A DNA stretch of 64,000 nucleotides, from positions 186,001 to 250,000 of the forward strand of contig NZ_JAAQPH010000003.1 in NCBI RefSeq assembly GCF_011683915.1, read 5' to 3'. The stretch is from Pelagibius litoralis. Lineage in GTDB: Bacteria > Pseudomonadota > Alphaproteobacteria > Kiloniellales > Kiloniellaceae. Of this stretch, positions 27,131 to 36,591 are shown in pieces. How positions within the stretch are numbered: position 1 is the first letter of the stretch; every line of letters begins with the position of its first letter. A program made the position numbers and the translations under genes. The notes under the pieces are model-generated. The model did no database searches. It worked only from the letters and a program-made list of their open reading frames with translations, and was not told the origin of the DNA.

Positions 27131-28159
27131 TTGCCGTCGAACCTGCAAACCACGGATGTGGCGATCATCGGCGCCGGGCCGGTCGGCCTGTTCGCGATTT
27201 TCGAGTGCGGCATGCTGAAGATGCGCTGCCATGTCGTCGACAGCCTGGATGTCATCGGCGGCCAGTGCGCGGCGCTCTATCCGGAAAAGCCGATCTACGA
27301 TATTCCCGGCTATCCCCGGGTCATGGCGCAGGAACTGATCGATCGCCTGACGGAACAGGCCGCGCCTTTTGAGCCGGTTTATCACCTTGGCCAGCAGGTC
27401 ACCGCCCTCAGCCAGAGCGAGACAGGCCGCTGGCGGCTGACCACCGCCAAGGGAACCGAGATCGACGCCGCGGCGGTGATCATCGCCGCCGGCTGCGGCG
27501 CCTTCGGACCCAACCGCCCGCCCCTGACCGGCATCGAGGATTACGAGGGCACATCGGTCCACTATCTGGTGCAGCGCCGCGAGGACTTTCGCGGCAAGCG
27601 CATCGTCATCGCCGGCGGCGGGGATTCGGCGGTGGATTGGGCCCTGTCGCTCGCCGAGCTGGCGGAAAAGATCCATGTCGTGCACCGACGGCCCAAGTTC
27701 CGCGCCGCGCCAGAGTCCATCGACCGCCTGCACCGCCTGGCGGAGAGCGAAAAGCTGGACCTGGTCATCCCCTATCAGCTGGCGGGGCTCCAAGGCAGCG
27801 GGGGTCAGCTGACGGCGGTCGAAGTCGCCGACCTGGAAGGTCATAAGAAAGCGCTGCCCGCCGATGTGCTGCTGCCTTTCTTCGGGCTCTCGATGAACCT
27901 GGGGCCGATCGCGGACTGGGGCCTGAACTTGGATCACCAGCATATCACCGTCGAACCCGCGACCAGCGAAACTTCCGCCAAGGGGATCTTTGCGGTCGGC
28001 GATATCGCCGTCTATCCCGGCAAGCTGAAGCTTATTCTTTCCGGCTTTTCGGAAGCCGCCATGGCAGCGCACGCCATCCGCCCCCTGGTCTATCCGGACG
28101 AAGCGCTGCATTGGGAGTATTCGACCACCAGGGGCGTTCCGCAGTCCGCGCAAAGCTAG
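27131..28159 (+). CDS. Ferredoxin/flavodoxin--NADP+ reductase, thioredoxin-reductase-like (FNR2 type)
   Basis: The product has the FAD-binding VAIIGAGPVGLFAIFECGM, the family-specific VIGGQCAALYPEKPIYDIPGYP region, the NADPH-binding IVIAGGGDSAVDWALSLAEL, and the C-terminal GIFAVGDIAVYPGKLKLI. It lacks the CxxC pair of thioredoxin reductase; the single GGQC is typical of the FNR2 (YumC-like) group. It passes electrons between NADPH and ferredoxin or flavodoxin. I chose TTG at 27131 (342 residues; upstream cgggagac could serve as the RBS) because the ATG at 27032 adds a basic, unalignable leader. It diverges from tsaE and interrupts the divL-tsaE synteny. Confidence 0.9.
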   Translation: MPSNLQTTDVAIIGAGPVGLFAIFECGMLKMRCHVVDSLDVIGGQCAALYPEKPIYDIPGYPRVMAQELIDRLTEQAAPFEPVYHLGQQVTALSQSETGRWRLTTAKGTEIDAAAVIIAAGCGAFGPNRPPLTGIEDYEGTSVHYLVQRREDFRGKRIVIAGGGDSAVDWALSLAELAEKIHVVHRRPKFRAAPESIDRLHRLAESEKLDLVIPYQLAGLQGSGGQLTAVEVADLEGHKKALPADVLLPFFGLSMNLGPIADWGLNLDHQHITVEPATSETSAKGIFAVGDIAVYPGKLKLILSGFSEAAMAAHAIRPLVYPDEALHWEYSTTRGVPQSAQS

Positions 28160-28188
28160 ACTCTTTTCGGTTTAGGCGGCACCGGCCC
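28157..28188 (+). repeat. Short post-stop repeat, copy 2
   Basis: Starting at the TAG of the reductase gene, the sequence tagactcttttcggtttag is followed by gcggcaccggcc. This repeats the two blocks seen after another stop codon at 3265-3303, with a shorter spacer. Confidence 0.35.
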
Positions 28189-28199
28189 GCTCCAGCGGC

Positions 28200-30644
28200 T
28201 TAAGCGACGTCCCGGGGGGCTGTCTCGCCGTCGTCAGGGGTCGGCAAAGGGGCGACGGGCGGATCGGTGATGGGCACATGGCAGGTGACCTTGGTGCCGC
28301 CGCCGACCTCGGACTCCATTTCGATCTCACCGCCATGCAGTTCGATCAGGCTCTTCACCAGAGACAGGCCGAGCCCGGCGCCGGCCTGGCGGTTGTCGCG
28401 GGTGCCGCGTTCGAACTTGCCGAAGACCCGCTCCTGGTCTTCGCGGGGGATACCGATCCCGGTGTCGGTCACGACAAACAGCATCTCGCCTTCTTCGCGC
28501 CGCGCGGCAATGGTGACAACGCCGCCTTCCTTGGTGAACTTCAGGGCATTGGACAGCAGATTGAACATCGCCTGACGCAGGCGCCGCCCGTCCGCCAGCA
28601 GCTCGCCGGTATCTTCCGCGCAATCCAGACGCAGATCTATTTCGCGGCTATGCGCCCGCTCGCGGCCCAGGGTGAAGATCGATTCCAGCAGGGTGAAGAC
28701 ATTGGTCGGCTGCAGGTCGAGATGCAGGTAGCCGGCTTCGATGGACGCCAGGTCGAGGATGTCGTTGATCAGTGCGATCAGCTGCTGCGAGGATTTGACG
28801 ATCGCCTCGCTGTATTCCATCTGGCGTTCGTTCAGGGCCCCGAAGAACTGGTTCTCCAAAACCTCGGCGAAACCGATAATCGCATTCAGGGGCGTGCGCA
28901 GCTCGTAGGAGATGTTGGCAATGAACTCCGACTTCAGGCGGTCGGTGGTCTCCAGCGCCTCGTTACGTTCGATCAGCGCCCGCTCGACCCGGATCGTGTC
29001 GGTCACGTCGATGAAGCTGAACAGCACACCGCCGTCGGGAAGCGGCACCTGGGCCCAGTCAACGACCGCCCCGTCGGTGCGTTCATGCCGTCCGCTACGG
29101 GTATCGGGTTCGGTCGTGCGGGCCACGACCCGGGTGGCAAAGTCGTCCCAATCCTCGTCGGCCACCGGGAAGAGGTCTCGGGCCTGGGGCAGCACGTCGC
29201 GGATATGCGGTTCGCCACGCAGGTAATCGGGATCCAGGTTCCAGATGCTGCAGAGGCCGGGATTGAAGAGCTTCAGGCGGCCGTCGGCGCCATAGACCGC
29301 AATGCCTTCGTGCAGGTTATCGATGGTTTCGCGCTGCACCTCCGTCAGGGTGTTGTAGCTGCGCTCCAGCGCCAGGCGGTCGGTCACGTCCTCATAGGAG
29401 GTCAGGACGCCGCCGAAGGGATGCGGGGTGATCACCATGCGCAGGGTCGAGCCGTCGGGCAGGTGGACCAACTCCTCTTCCTGGGCGATCAGGGTGGCGT
29501 ACTTCTGCAGAATCTCGCGTTTGTAGGCGGGAAAGTTAGGGTATTCGGGGAAGCGCCGCCGCTCGCGCAGCGCTTCCAGCACGTCGCCGAGATGGGGATT
29601 GCTCTGCAGAAAGCCCTCGTCAATGTCCCAAAGCCGCGCATAAGCCGTATTGGCGAACATCAAACGCAGATCGCGGCCGTAGATCGCGATGGCGGTTGAA
29701 AGATTCTCCAGCATTTCCGACTGAACCCGGATGTAACGGCCGAGTTCGGCCTGCACTTCCTCCAGCTGGGTGCGGTCGACGGCAAAACCGAGGGTGCCCT
29801 TCTCGCCGAACGGCAGCTCGCAGATCTCCATCAGGCGGCGCGCGCCATCGATCACCACATGGTGGGTTTCGCTGCAGGCCTCGCCGGAGCTGCGCGCCTG
29901 TTCGGCCAGCGCCCGCGCCGCGGCGCCCTTAGTCTTGCCCAGAAATTCAGCCCCGCTGTCGACCACTTCCACAACCTTGTGGTCGACGGCCGTGGCATAG
30001 GCGCGGTTGCAGTTCACCAGCGTGCCGCTTTCGTCGCGCAGCCACAAGGCGACAGGCAGAGCGTCCAGAACCGCACGCAGGTGTTTGGCGCGCGCCTTCA
30101 CCGCCGCCTCCTGGCCCGCCACCTCGGTGACGTCTTCCAGCCAGATTACCGAGGCGGGCTCAGTCTCCGACCCCGCCGAAACAGCTTGCTGGCCCCGCAG
30201 GCGCAACAGGCGCGCGGTATCGCGCAAGCGCACCCGGAAATCAAACGCGGTACCCCGGCGCTCCAGGTCCTCCAGGGCCGACTCCAGCCTGGATCGGGAA
30301 AGCTCTTCCAGACGTTCGAGGAGCAACGACAGATCAACCTGGTTTTGCGCATCCAGGCCCAGCAAGGTGGCCACGGCCGCCGCATCGGGCTGGCGCTGCT
30401 CCGCGCCGCCCGGCGGCATCAGCAGAAGACGCGGCCAGGGAGATGCGGACAGCTCCGCGGTCAGGGCCGCAACCTGTTTTCGGGTTGTATCCGCGGTCGC
30501 CCGGCTGTTTTCCAGCTGGCCGCGTATGCGCCGAAGCTGCCAAAGGCTGGCCGCCAGAGCCGCCCCCAGCGCAAGCACAACGGCCAGCGCAACCGCCGGC
30601 CAGAGCGTTTCCAGAAACTCAGCCAAAACGCCCTCTGGACCCAA
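28200..30644 (-). CDS. divL: DivL-type PAS sensor pseudo-histidine kinase (Tyr in place of His)
   Basis: The 814-residue protein has one N-terminal membrane segment (about 15-36), a PAS-like stretch from about 190, and further PAS domains near 310-430 (NLSTAIAIYGRDLRLMFAN) and 440-550 (NLHEGIAVYGADGRLKLFN). It ends in HisKA and HATPase domains with intact ATP boxes (NLLSNALKFT, DTGIGIPREDQERVFGKFE, GLGLSLVKSL). The H-box reads FIANISYELRTPLNAIIGF: the phospho-acceptor histidine is Tyr580 (codon TAC, complement of 28905-28907). This substitution, the PAS layout and the position next to ahcY match DivL, which in Caulobacter binds phospho-DivK and controls CckA-CtrA signalling. Gene assignment is therefore strong, though the pathway partners are outside the window. 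Confidence 0.9.
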   Translation of the reverse strand: MGPEGVLAEFLETLWPAVALAVVLALGAALAASLWQLRRIRGQLENSRATADTTRKQVAALTAELSASPWPRLLLMPPGGAEQRQPDAAAVATLLGLDAQNQVDLSLLLERLEELSRSRLESALEDLERRGTAFDFRVRLRDTARLLRLRGQQAVSAGSETEPASVIWLEDVTEVAGQEAAVKARAKHLRAVLDALPVALWLRDESGTLVNCNRAYATAVDHKVVEVVDSGAEFLGKTKGAAARALAEQARSSGEACSETHHVVIDGARRLMEICELPFGEKGTLGFAVDRTQLEEVQAELGRYIRVQSEMLENLSTAIAIYGRDLRLMFANTAYARLWDIDEGFLQSNPHLGDVLEALRERRRFPEYPNFPAYKREILQKYATLIAQEEELVHLPDGSTLRMVITPHPFGGVLTSYEDVTDRLALERSYNTLTEVQRETIDNLHEGIAVYGADGRLKLFNPGLCSIWNLDPDYLRGEPHIRDVLPQARDLFPVADEDWDDFATRVVARTTEPDTRSGRHERTDGAVVDWAQVPLPDGGVLFSFIDVTDTIRVERALIERNEALETTDRLKSEFIANISYELRTPLNAIIGFAEVLENQFFGALNERQMEYSEAIVKSSQQLIALINDILDLASIEAGYLHLDLQPTNVFTLLESIFTLGRERAHSREIDLRLDCAEDTGELLADGRRLRQAMFNLLSNALKFTKEGGVVTIAARREEGEMLFVVTDTGIGIPREDQERVFGKFERGTRDNRQAGAGLGLSLVKSLIELHGGEIEMESEVGGGTKVTCHVPITDPPVAPLPTPDDGETAPRDVA

Positions 30645-30853
30645 AATGCTTTCTGCACGAGGTCGAACGGAACCGGCAGCGCGGCGCCGAATTTCGGCTG
30701 ACCCGTATCGGATGTCTGCTAGGCCGGACGCGCCGGCGGACTGTCGTGGCCCCTGTCACGGCACGGGAGTCTAAGCCCAAGCGGCCAGAGCGGCAAGGCA
30801 AGCCGCAAAGCCGCCCTGTGAAGGCACCCGCCAATCCGCCCATCGGCAGAAGG

Positions 30854-32254
<1,401 letters not shown>

Positions 32255-32461
32255 GCTGTCTTTCCTTCTTGCGTGCTTGCCTTCGTAAAATGCCAGAGTG
32301 GCGTCTGCCACCCTCCGCAACCGCTCCGCCAATCATGACGAAGCACAGCCAGCAACCTGCTGTCTGGCGAATAGAGCGGTCCGTTTAACAGCGAAAGGAC
32401 GCCGCCGCAAGGTCACGCGGCAGCTGTTGCAAAGCTACCCAGCGATGCGCCCGGCGATGCC

Positions 32462-34243
32462 TCACACCACCGTATCGTTGAAGTCGTCAAGCAGAGTGGC
32501 GATGCGCCCGCTGTCCACCTGATCCATGATCATCCGCGCCCGGCGGCCGGCGGCCTGCATATCCAGACCCAGGATCCGACTTTTGACACGCGGCAGCGCC
32601 TTTGCGGTCATCGACAGCTCGCGCACGCCAAGGCCGACCAGCAGCGCTGCAAAGCGTGGATCGCCCGCCATTTCACCGCAGACGGAAACCGGGATTCTGG
32701 CATGAAGCGCCGCCTCCACGGAAAACTGGATGAGGCGCAACACCGCCGGATGCAGGGGATTGTAGAGATAGGCGACCTGTTCCTCGCTGCGGTCGATCGC
32801 CAGGGTGTACATGGTCAGGTCATTGGTGCCGATGGCAAAGAAGTCACAGGTCTGGGCCAGGGAATCCGCCGCCAGGGCGGCGCCCGGCACCTCGATCATC
32901 ACCCCCAGGGGCGGCAGGGGATCGGCAATGGAAACGTCACGGCGGCGCAGGCGCCGGGCCGTCTTGTCGAGCTCCTTGCGCACCGCAATGACTTCGCCGG
33001 GATTGGAAATCATCGGCAGCAGGATGCGCAGCGGGCCGTGGGCGCCGGCCCGCAAAATGGCCGCGAGCTGGGTGCGCAGCAGCTTGGGTTCCTTCAGCGA
33101 CAGCCGAATGGCCCGCAAACCGAGCGCCGGGTTCTGGGATTCAGCCAGGTGATCACCCAGCGATGAGGCAAGCTTCTCGCCGCCGACATCCAGGGTGCGT
33201 ACCGTAACCGGGCGGCCCCGCATGGTACGGACGATCTCCGCCAGGGCCGCGTACTGTTCGTCCTCGCCCGGCAGATCGTCGCGGTTCATGTACATGAACT
33301 CGGTGCGCAGCAGTCCGACCCCTTCGGCACCGACCAGGGCCGCCTGGTCGACCTCGCGGGGCAATTCCAGATTGACCTCCAGCGTGATGCGCTGGCCGTC
33401 GCGGGTCTCCGCCGGGATGTCCCTGAGACGCGCCAGCGAGCGCACCTCGCGCGCCATGTCCTTCAGGCGGCGCTGATAGGCGGCCTGGCGCTTGGCGGTG
33501 GGATTGACGATGACCAACCCGTTGCTGCCGTCGACGATCAGCACGTCGCCCGTCTTGATGGCCGGAATGAGACCGGGCACGCCGAGCACCGCGGGCAGGC
33601 CCAGCGAGCGCGCCATGATCGCCGTGTGCCCTTCGGCGCCCCCCAGAATACAGGCAAACCCAGCGATCTCGCGGGGGTCCATCAGGGCGGTGTCGGCCGG
33701 CGAAATCTCCTCCGAAATGACAATGCTGTCTCTTTCCAGGCCCGTAAAACCCCGGAAGGCGGTGTCGGTCAGATTGCGCAGGATACGGTGGCCGACCTCG
33801 CGCACATCATCGGCCCGGGCGCTCAGATAAGCGTCCTCCATCGCCGCGAAGTCCTGCGCGATGGCCGAGATCTCGGTCATCACCGCCGATTCCGCATTGC
33901 GCCGGTCCTTGCCGATCTGCGCTTCGATGCCGCCGATCAGGCGGCTCGACTTCAGCATCTGCAGATGCGCATCCAGCAGGTAGCCCAACTCCTCGGCCGC
34001 CAGCCCATGGATGCCCAGGGACTTGGCCTTGAGCTTGCCGACCTGACGGATCGCCTTGGCGGTTGCCTCGGCAAAGCGCTTCTTCTCGCGGCTGACGCGG
34101 CTGACCGGAATCTGATACTCCGGCACATGCAGATCGCCGGCCTCACGGACATAGGCGGGGCCGATACCGACCCCGGGGGAGACGCCCAGTCCCTCGAAAA
34201 CCTGTTCCTGGCCGCGCCGCCGGCTCTTGCTATCCGTCTTCAT
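32462..34243 (-). CDS. ptsI: Phosphoenolpyruvate-protein phosphotransferase (PTS enzyme I)
   Basis: The 593-residue protein is a standard-length EI with no GAF domain: FEGLGVSPGVGIGPAYV at the N-terminus, the active-site histidine in GGAEGHTAIMARSLGLPAV, RTEFMYMNR in the PEP-binding domain, and the signature DFFAIGTNDLTMYTLAIDR. It takes phosphate from PEP and passes it to HPr. Its start overlaps the HPr stop by 14 bases. No sugar-specific EIIB/EIIC genes are nearby, so this PTS is presumably regulatory, as in many alphaproteobacteria. Because a GAF domain is absent it is PtsI rather than PtsP. Confidence 0.93.
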   Translation of the reverse strand: MKTDSKSRRRGQEQVFEGLGVSPGVGIGPAYVREAGDLHVPEYQIPVSRVSREKKRFAEATAKAIRQVGKLKAKSLGIHGLAAEELGYLLDAHLQMLKSSRLIGGIEAQIGKDRRNAESAVMTEISAIAQDFAAMEDAYLSARADDVREVGHRILRNLTDTAFRGFTGLERDSIVISEEISPADTALMDPREIAGFACILGGAEGHTAIMARSLGLPAVLGVPGLIPAIKTGDVLIVDGSNGLVIVNPTAKRQAAYQRRLKDMAREVRSLARLRDIPAETRDGQRITLEVNLELPREVDQAALVGAEGVGLLRTEFMYMNRDDLPGEDEQYAALAEIVRTMRGRPVTVRTLDVGGEKLASSLGDHLAESQNPALGLRAIRLSLKEPKLLRTQLAAILRAGAHGPLRILLPMISNPGEVIAVRKELDKTARRLRRRDVSIADPLPPLGVMIEVPGAALAADSLAQTCDFFAIGTNDLTMYTLAIDRSEEQVAYLYNPLHPAVLRLIQFSVEAALHARIPVSVCGEMAGDPRFAALLVGLGVRELSMTAKALPRVKSRILGLDMQAAGRRARMIMDQVDSGRIATLLDDFNDTVV

Positions 34244-34541
34244 CGAACTTGTCGTCGATCAGGCGCGACAGCGCTTCCACCGCATTGACGGCGCCAAAGC
34301 CCTCTGCCTCCACATCGATATCGCAACCGGGGCCGGCCGCCAGCATCATCAACCCCATGATCGAACAGCCGGAAACCCGCGTGTCGTTCTTGATGACGGT
34401 GATCTGGGCGTCGAAGGTCTCAGCAAGCTTGACGAACTTCGCCGCCGCCCGGGCGTGCAGGCCTTTCTGGTTTTGAATGGTCAGGCGGCGCCGGACGGTC
34501 TCTGCCGTGGGGATACCCTGCGCCTGGGCCGGCTTGTCCAT
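34230..34541 (-). CDS. ptsH: HPr phosphocarrier protein
   Basis: The 103-residue protein contains the His phosphorylation site GLHARAAAKFVKLAETF (His29) and the serine site GCSIMGLMML (Ser60); the 31-residue spacing equals that of His15 and Ser46 in classical HPr. Ser60 is the expected target of the HPr kinase domain encoded at 36528-35110. The N-terminus is about 14 residues longer than in Bacillus HPr. It starts at the last base of the EIIA stop and overlaps ptsI, so the three are one translational unit. Confidence 0.94.
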   Translation of the reverse strand: MDKPAQAQGIPTAETVRRRLTIQNQKGLHARAAAKFVKLAETFDAQITVIKNDTRVSGCSIMGLMMLAAGPGCDIDVEAEGFGAVNAVEALSRLIDDKFDEDG

Positions 34542-34948
34542 CAGTCTTTGTCCGATTCCAAAAGCTGCGAGGCAACGTTGATGTACTTGCGGCCGGCAAG
34601 CTGGGCCTGGGTCACGGCCTCCGCCAGATTGGCGGTGCTGCGCAGGCCGGTCAATTTGATCAGCATCGGCAGGTTGATACCGGCGATGACCTCCACCCGG
34701 CCCTTGTCGAGAACGGAGATTGCAAGGTTCGACGGCGTGCCGCCGAACATGTCCGTCAAAAGCACCACGCCATCGCCCTGCTCAGCAGCGGCGACCGCAT
34801 CGATGATGTCCTGGCGGCGCTGCTCCATATCGTCCTCCGGGCCGATGCATATGGCCGCCACGTTGTCCTGCGGACCGACGACATGCTCCAGGGCCTGAAC
34901 GAACTCCACCGCGAGACGCCCATGGGTTACCAAGACAAGACCGATCAT
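34541..34948 (-). CDS. PTS IIA component, mannose (fructose-mannose) family
   Basis: The 135-residue protein starts MIGLVLVTHGRLAVEFVQAL; His9 is the phosphorylated residue of mannose-class EIIA domains. LLTDMFGGTPSNLAI is the second family motif. It normally accepts phosphate from HPr and donates it to EIIB, but no IIB/IIC/IID gene is present. In alphaproteobacteria this lone EIIA (often called manX or EIIA-Man) acts as a regulator linked to HprK and ChvG/ChvI. It is followed directly by ptsH. Confidence 0.9.
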   Translation of the reverse strand: MIGLVLVTHGRLAVEFVQALEHVVGPQDNVAAICIGPEDDMEQRRQDIIDAVAAAEQGDGVVLLTDMFGGTPSNLAISVLDKGRVEVIAGINLPMLIKLTGLRSTANLAEAVTQAQLAGRKYINVASQLLESDKD

Positions 34949-35109
34949 CCTCTGCTCCCTGCCGAACTGTGCCGCTTCGTCTTGCTGCCGCCGCTTGTAT
35001 CCGGCGATGCACCCCTTATTGTCATGATAAGGGTCCGAAGCAAAGCCACGGTCAACGTTTTATCTCAACCGCAAGTTTCCCGTGCGCTGCCTGAAGTATC
35101 ACCACCCGC

Positions 35110-36528
35110 TCAGGCCTTGCCGGCTGCGCGCTGCGGGTCGCGCGCAATATCGCGGTGACCGAGATGTACCCGCCGGTCCTGTTCGCCCAACCATGCGGCA
35201 AGCCGCTCTGCTGTGAAAACCGAACGGTGTCTGCCGCCGGTGCAGCCGACGGCAATGGTGAGATAGCTTTTGCCTTCCCGCTCATAGCGCGGCAGCAAAG
35301 GTTCCAGCATCCCCGTCAGATGATCGAAAAAGGGGGCAAAGCCCGGGTCTTTCTCGACAAAAGCGGCCACGGCATCATCGCGGCCCGATAAGGGGCGCAG
35401 GTCGGGGTCGTAGTGCGGGTTTGACAGAAAGCGCACGTCAAACACCAGATCCGCCTCTCGCGGCAGGCCCTGGCGAAATGAAAAAGACGTCACGAAAACC
35501 GCCATGCCGCCGCCGGAACCCAGATCGAGATGCCCCAAAACCTGAGCCCGGAAGTCCGCCGGGGTCAGGCGCGAGGAATCGATCATCAGGTCCGCGCGCT
35601 CGCGCAAGGGGGCGACCAGGCGTCGCTCCGCGGCAATGCCGTCGGCAACCGGGCGGTCCTCGGCCAGGGGATGACGCCGTCGGGTTTCGGTAAAGCGCCG
35701 CCCGAGAACTTCGTCCTCACAGTCGACGAACAGCAGCGTGGTGGCGAAGCGCCGGTCGCCGGTCAGGGCATCGAGCTGTTCGAGAACCGGCGCGACGGCG
35801 AAATCACGGGTGCGGATATCGACCCCAACGGCGATCGGGCGCTTCAGCCCGACCTCTCCGACGACGGCATCGAGCAGACTGAGAGGCAGGTTGTCGATCG
35901 CTTCGTAGCCCTCGTCCTCAAGAACCTTCAGGGCCGTCGAACGCCCGGCCCCGGACATGCCCGTCACCAGCACCAGGCGCAGGCCGGCGGTCTCCGCCCT
36001 CTCCGCCGCAATCAGCGTTTCCTCACTCACAGGTCGATCGGTCTCCGCTTTGCCGGCTTTCGGGAAGGCGTCCGGCGGCGGCGTTTCAACCGCTGCCGCG
36101 CGCAATATATGCGCAGCCTCATCGCGCAGGGCAAGCCGCAGCTTTTCAGGGGCGGAAAGACTATCCGGGTCCAGGGCGATACGCCGAAGCCCGATGCCGC
36201 AGACCGCGCGCCGTTCTATTTCGGGCAGCCGATCGATCTGCGCTTCAGGGCGCAGGTCAACCAGCAGGGCAAGCGGCGCCGCGGCACGGAACGGCATTTC
36301 GACAATCCCCAGGCCGCGAACCTCGAGCTTGCCGGCAATGCTCTCCGGCGCAGAGGCGATCACCCGGCCGTCCCTTGGCTCCAACAGGGTCTGGTCGTCG
36401 CTGACCAGCACGGCGCCCTGATCGATGAGGCGCAGCGCCAGCTCGGACTTGCCGGCCCCCGGCGGCCCGCAGAGGGCGACGGCCCAGTCGCCCAGGGCCA
36501 CGGTGGTGGCGTGCAGGTTTTCGGCCAT
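35110..36528 (-). CDS. hprK-rapZ: HPr kinase/phosphorylase fused in frame to RapZ nucleotide-binding adapter
   Basis: This single 472-residue frame joins two proteins that are usually separate neighbouring genes. Residues 1-150 are the short alphaproteobacterial HPr kinase: P-loop GPPGAGKS at 21-28, LVSDD at 41-45, and GKLEVRGLGIVEMP. Residues 180-472 are RapZ: Walker A GMSGAGRS at 190-197 (Arg where Lys is usual), DEGYEAIDNLPLSLLD, FVTSFSFRQGLPREADLVFDVRFLSNP (shown here only by name of block, residues near 340-365) and the C-terminal GCTGGRHRSV. HprK (de)phosphorylates HPr on Ser60; RapZ in enterobacteria directs decay of the GlmZ sRNA. A GTG at residue 167 (36030) could start a separate 306-residue RapZ. 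The following EIIA gene is 161 bases away. Confidence 0.88.
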   Translation of the reverse strand: MAENLHATTVALGDWAVALCGPPGAGKSELALRLIDQGAVLVSDDQTLLEPRDGRVIASAPESIAGKLEVRGLGIVEMPFRAAAPLALLVDLRPEAQIDRLPEIERRAVCGIGLRRIALDPDSLSAPEKLRLALRDEAAHILRAAAVETPPPDAFPKAGKAETDRPVSEETLIAAERAETAGLRLVLVTGMSGAGRSTALKVLEDEGYEAIDNLPLSLLDAVVGEVGLKRPIAVGVDIRTRDFAVAPVLEQLDALTGDRRFATTLLFVDCEDEVLGRRFTETRRRHPLAEDRPVADGIAAERRLVAPLRERADLMIDSSRLTPADFRAQVLGHLDLGSGGGMAVFVTSFSFRQGLPREADLVFDVRFLSNPHYDPDLRPLSGRDDAVAAFVEKDPGFAPFFDHLTGMLEPLLPRYEREGKSYLTIAVGCTGGRHRSVFTAERLAAWLGEQDRRVHLGHRDIARDPQRAAGKA

Positions 36529-36591
36529 ATCGGTTCCTCAGCCCCCTAATCCCCAACAGCAGAACCAGTCCGGATAATCGGCCGGGCCGGA

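Noticed and set aside
30645-30853. Possible gene or RNA between divL and ahcY
   Set aside because: Frames here are unremarkable and only a weak gcggc/gccgc hairpin is seen; nothing supports a feature beyond spacer.
32255-32461. Possible SAH or SAM riboswitch upstream of ahcY
   Set aside because: Read on the minus strand, I found no conserved SAH-riboswitch core; only a small imperfect hairpin (gagtggc/gccaccc) is visible. A covariance-model search would settle it.
34949-35109. Possible small gene between EIIA and the hprK-rapZ fusion
   Set aside because: No frame with a start, RBS and plausible composition; treated as an operon spacer or promoter region.
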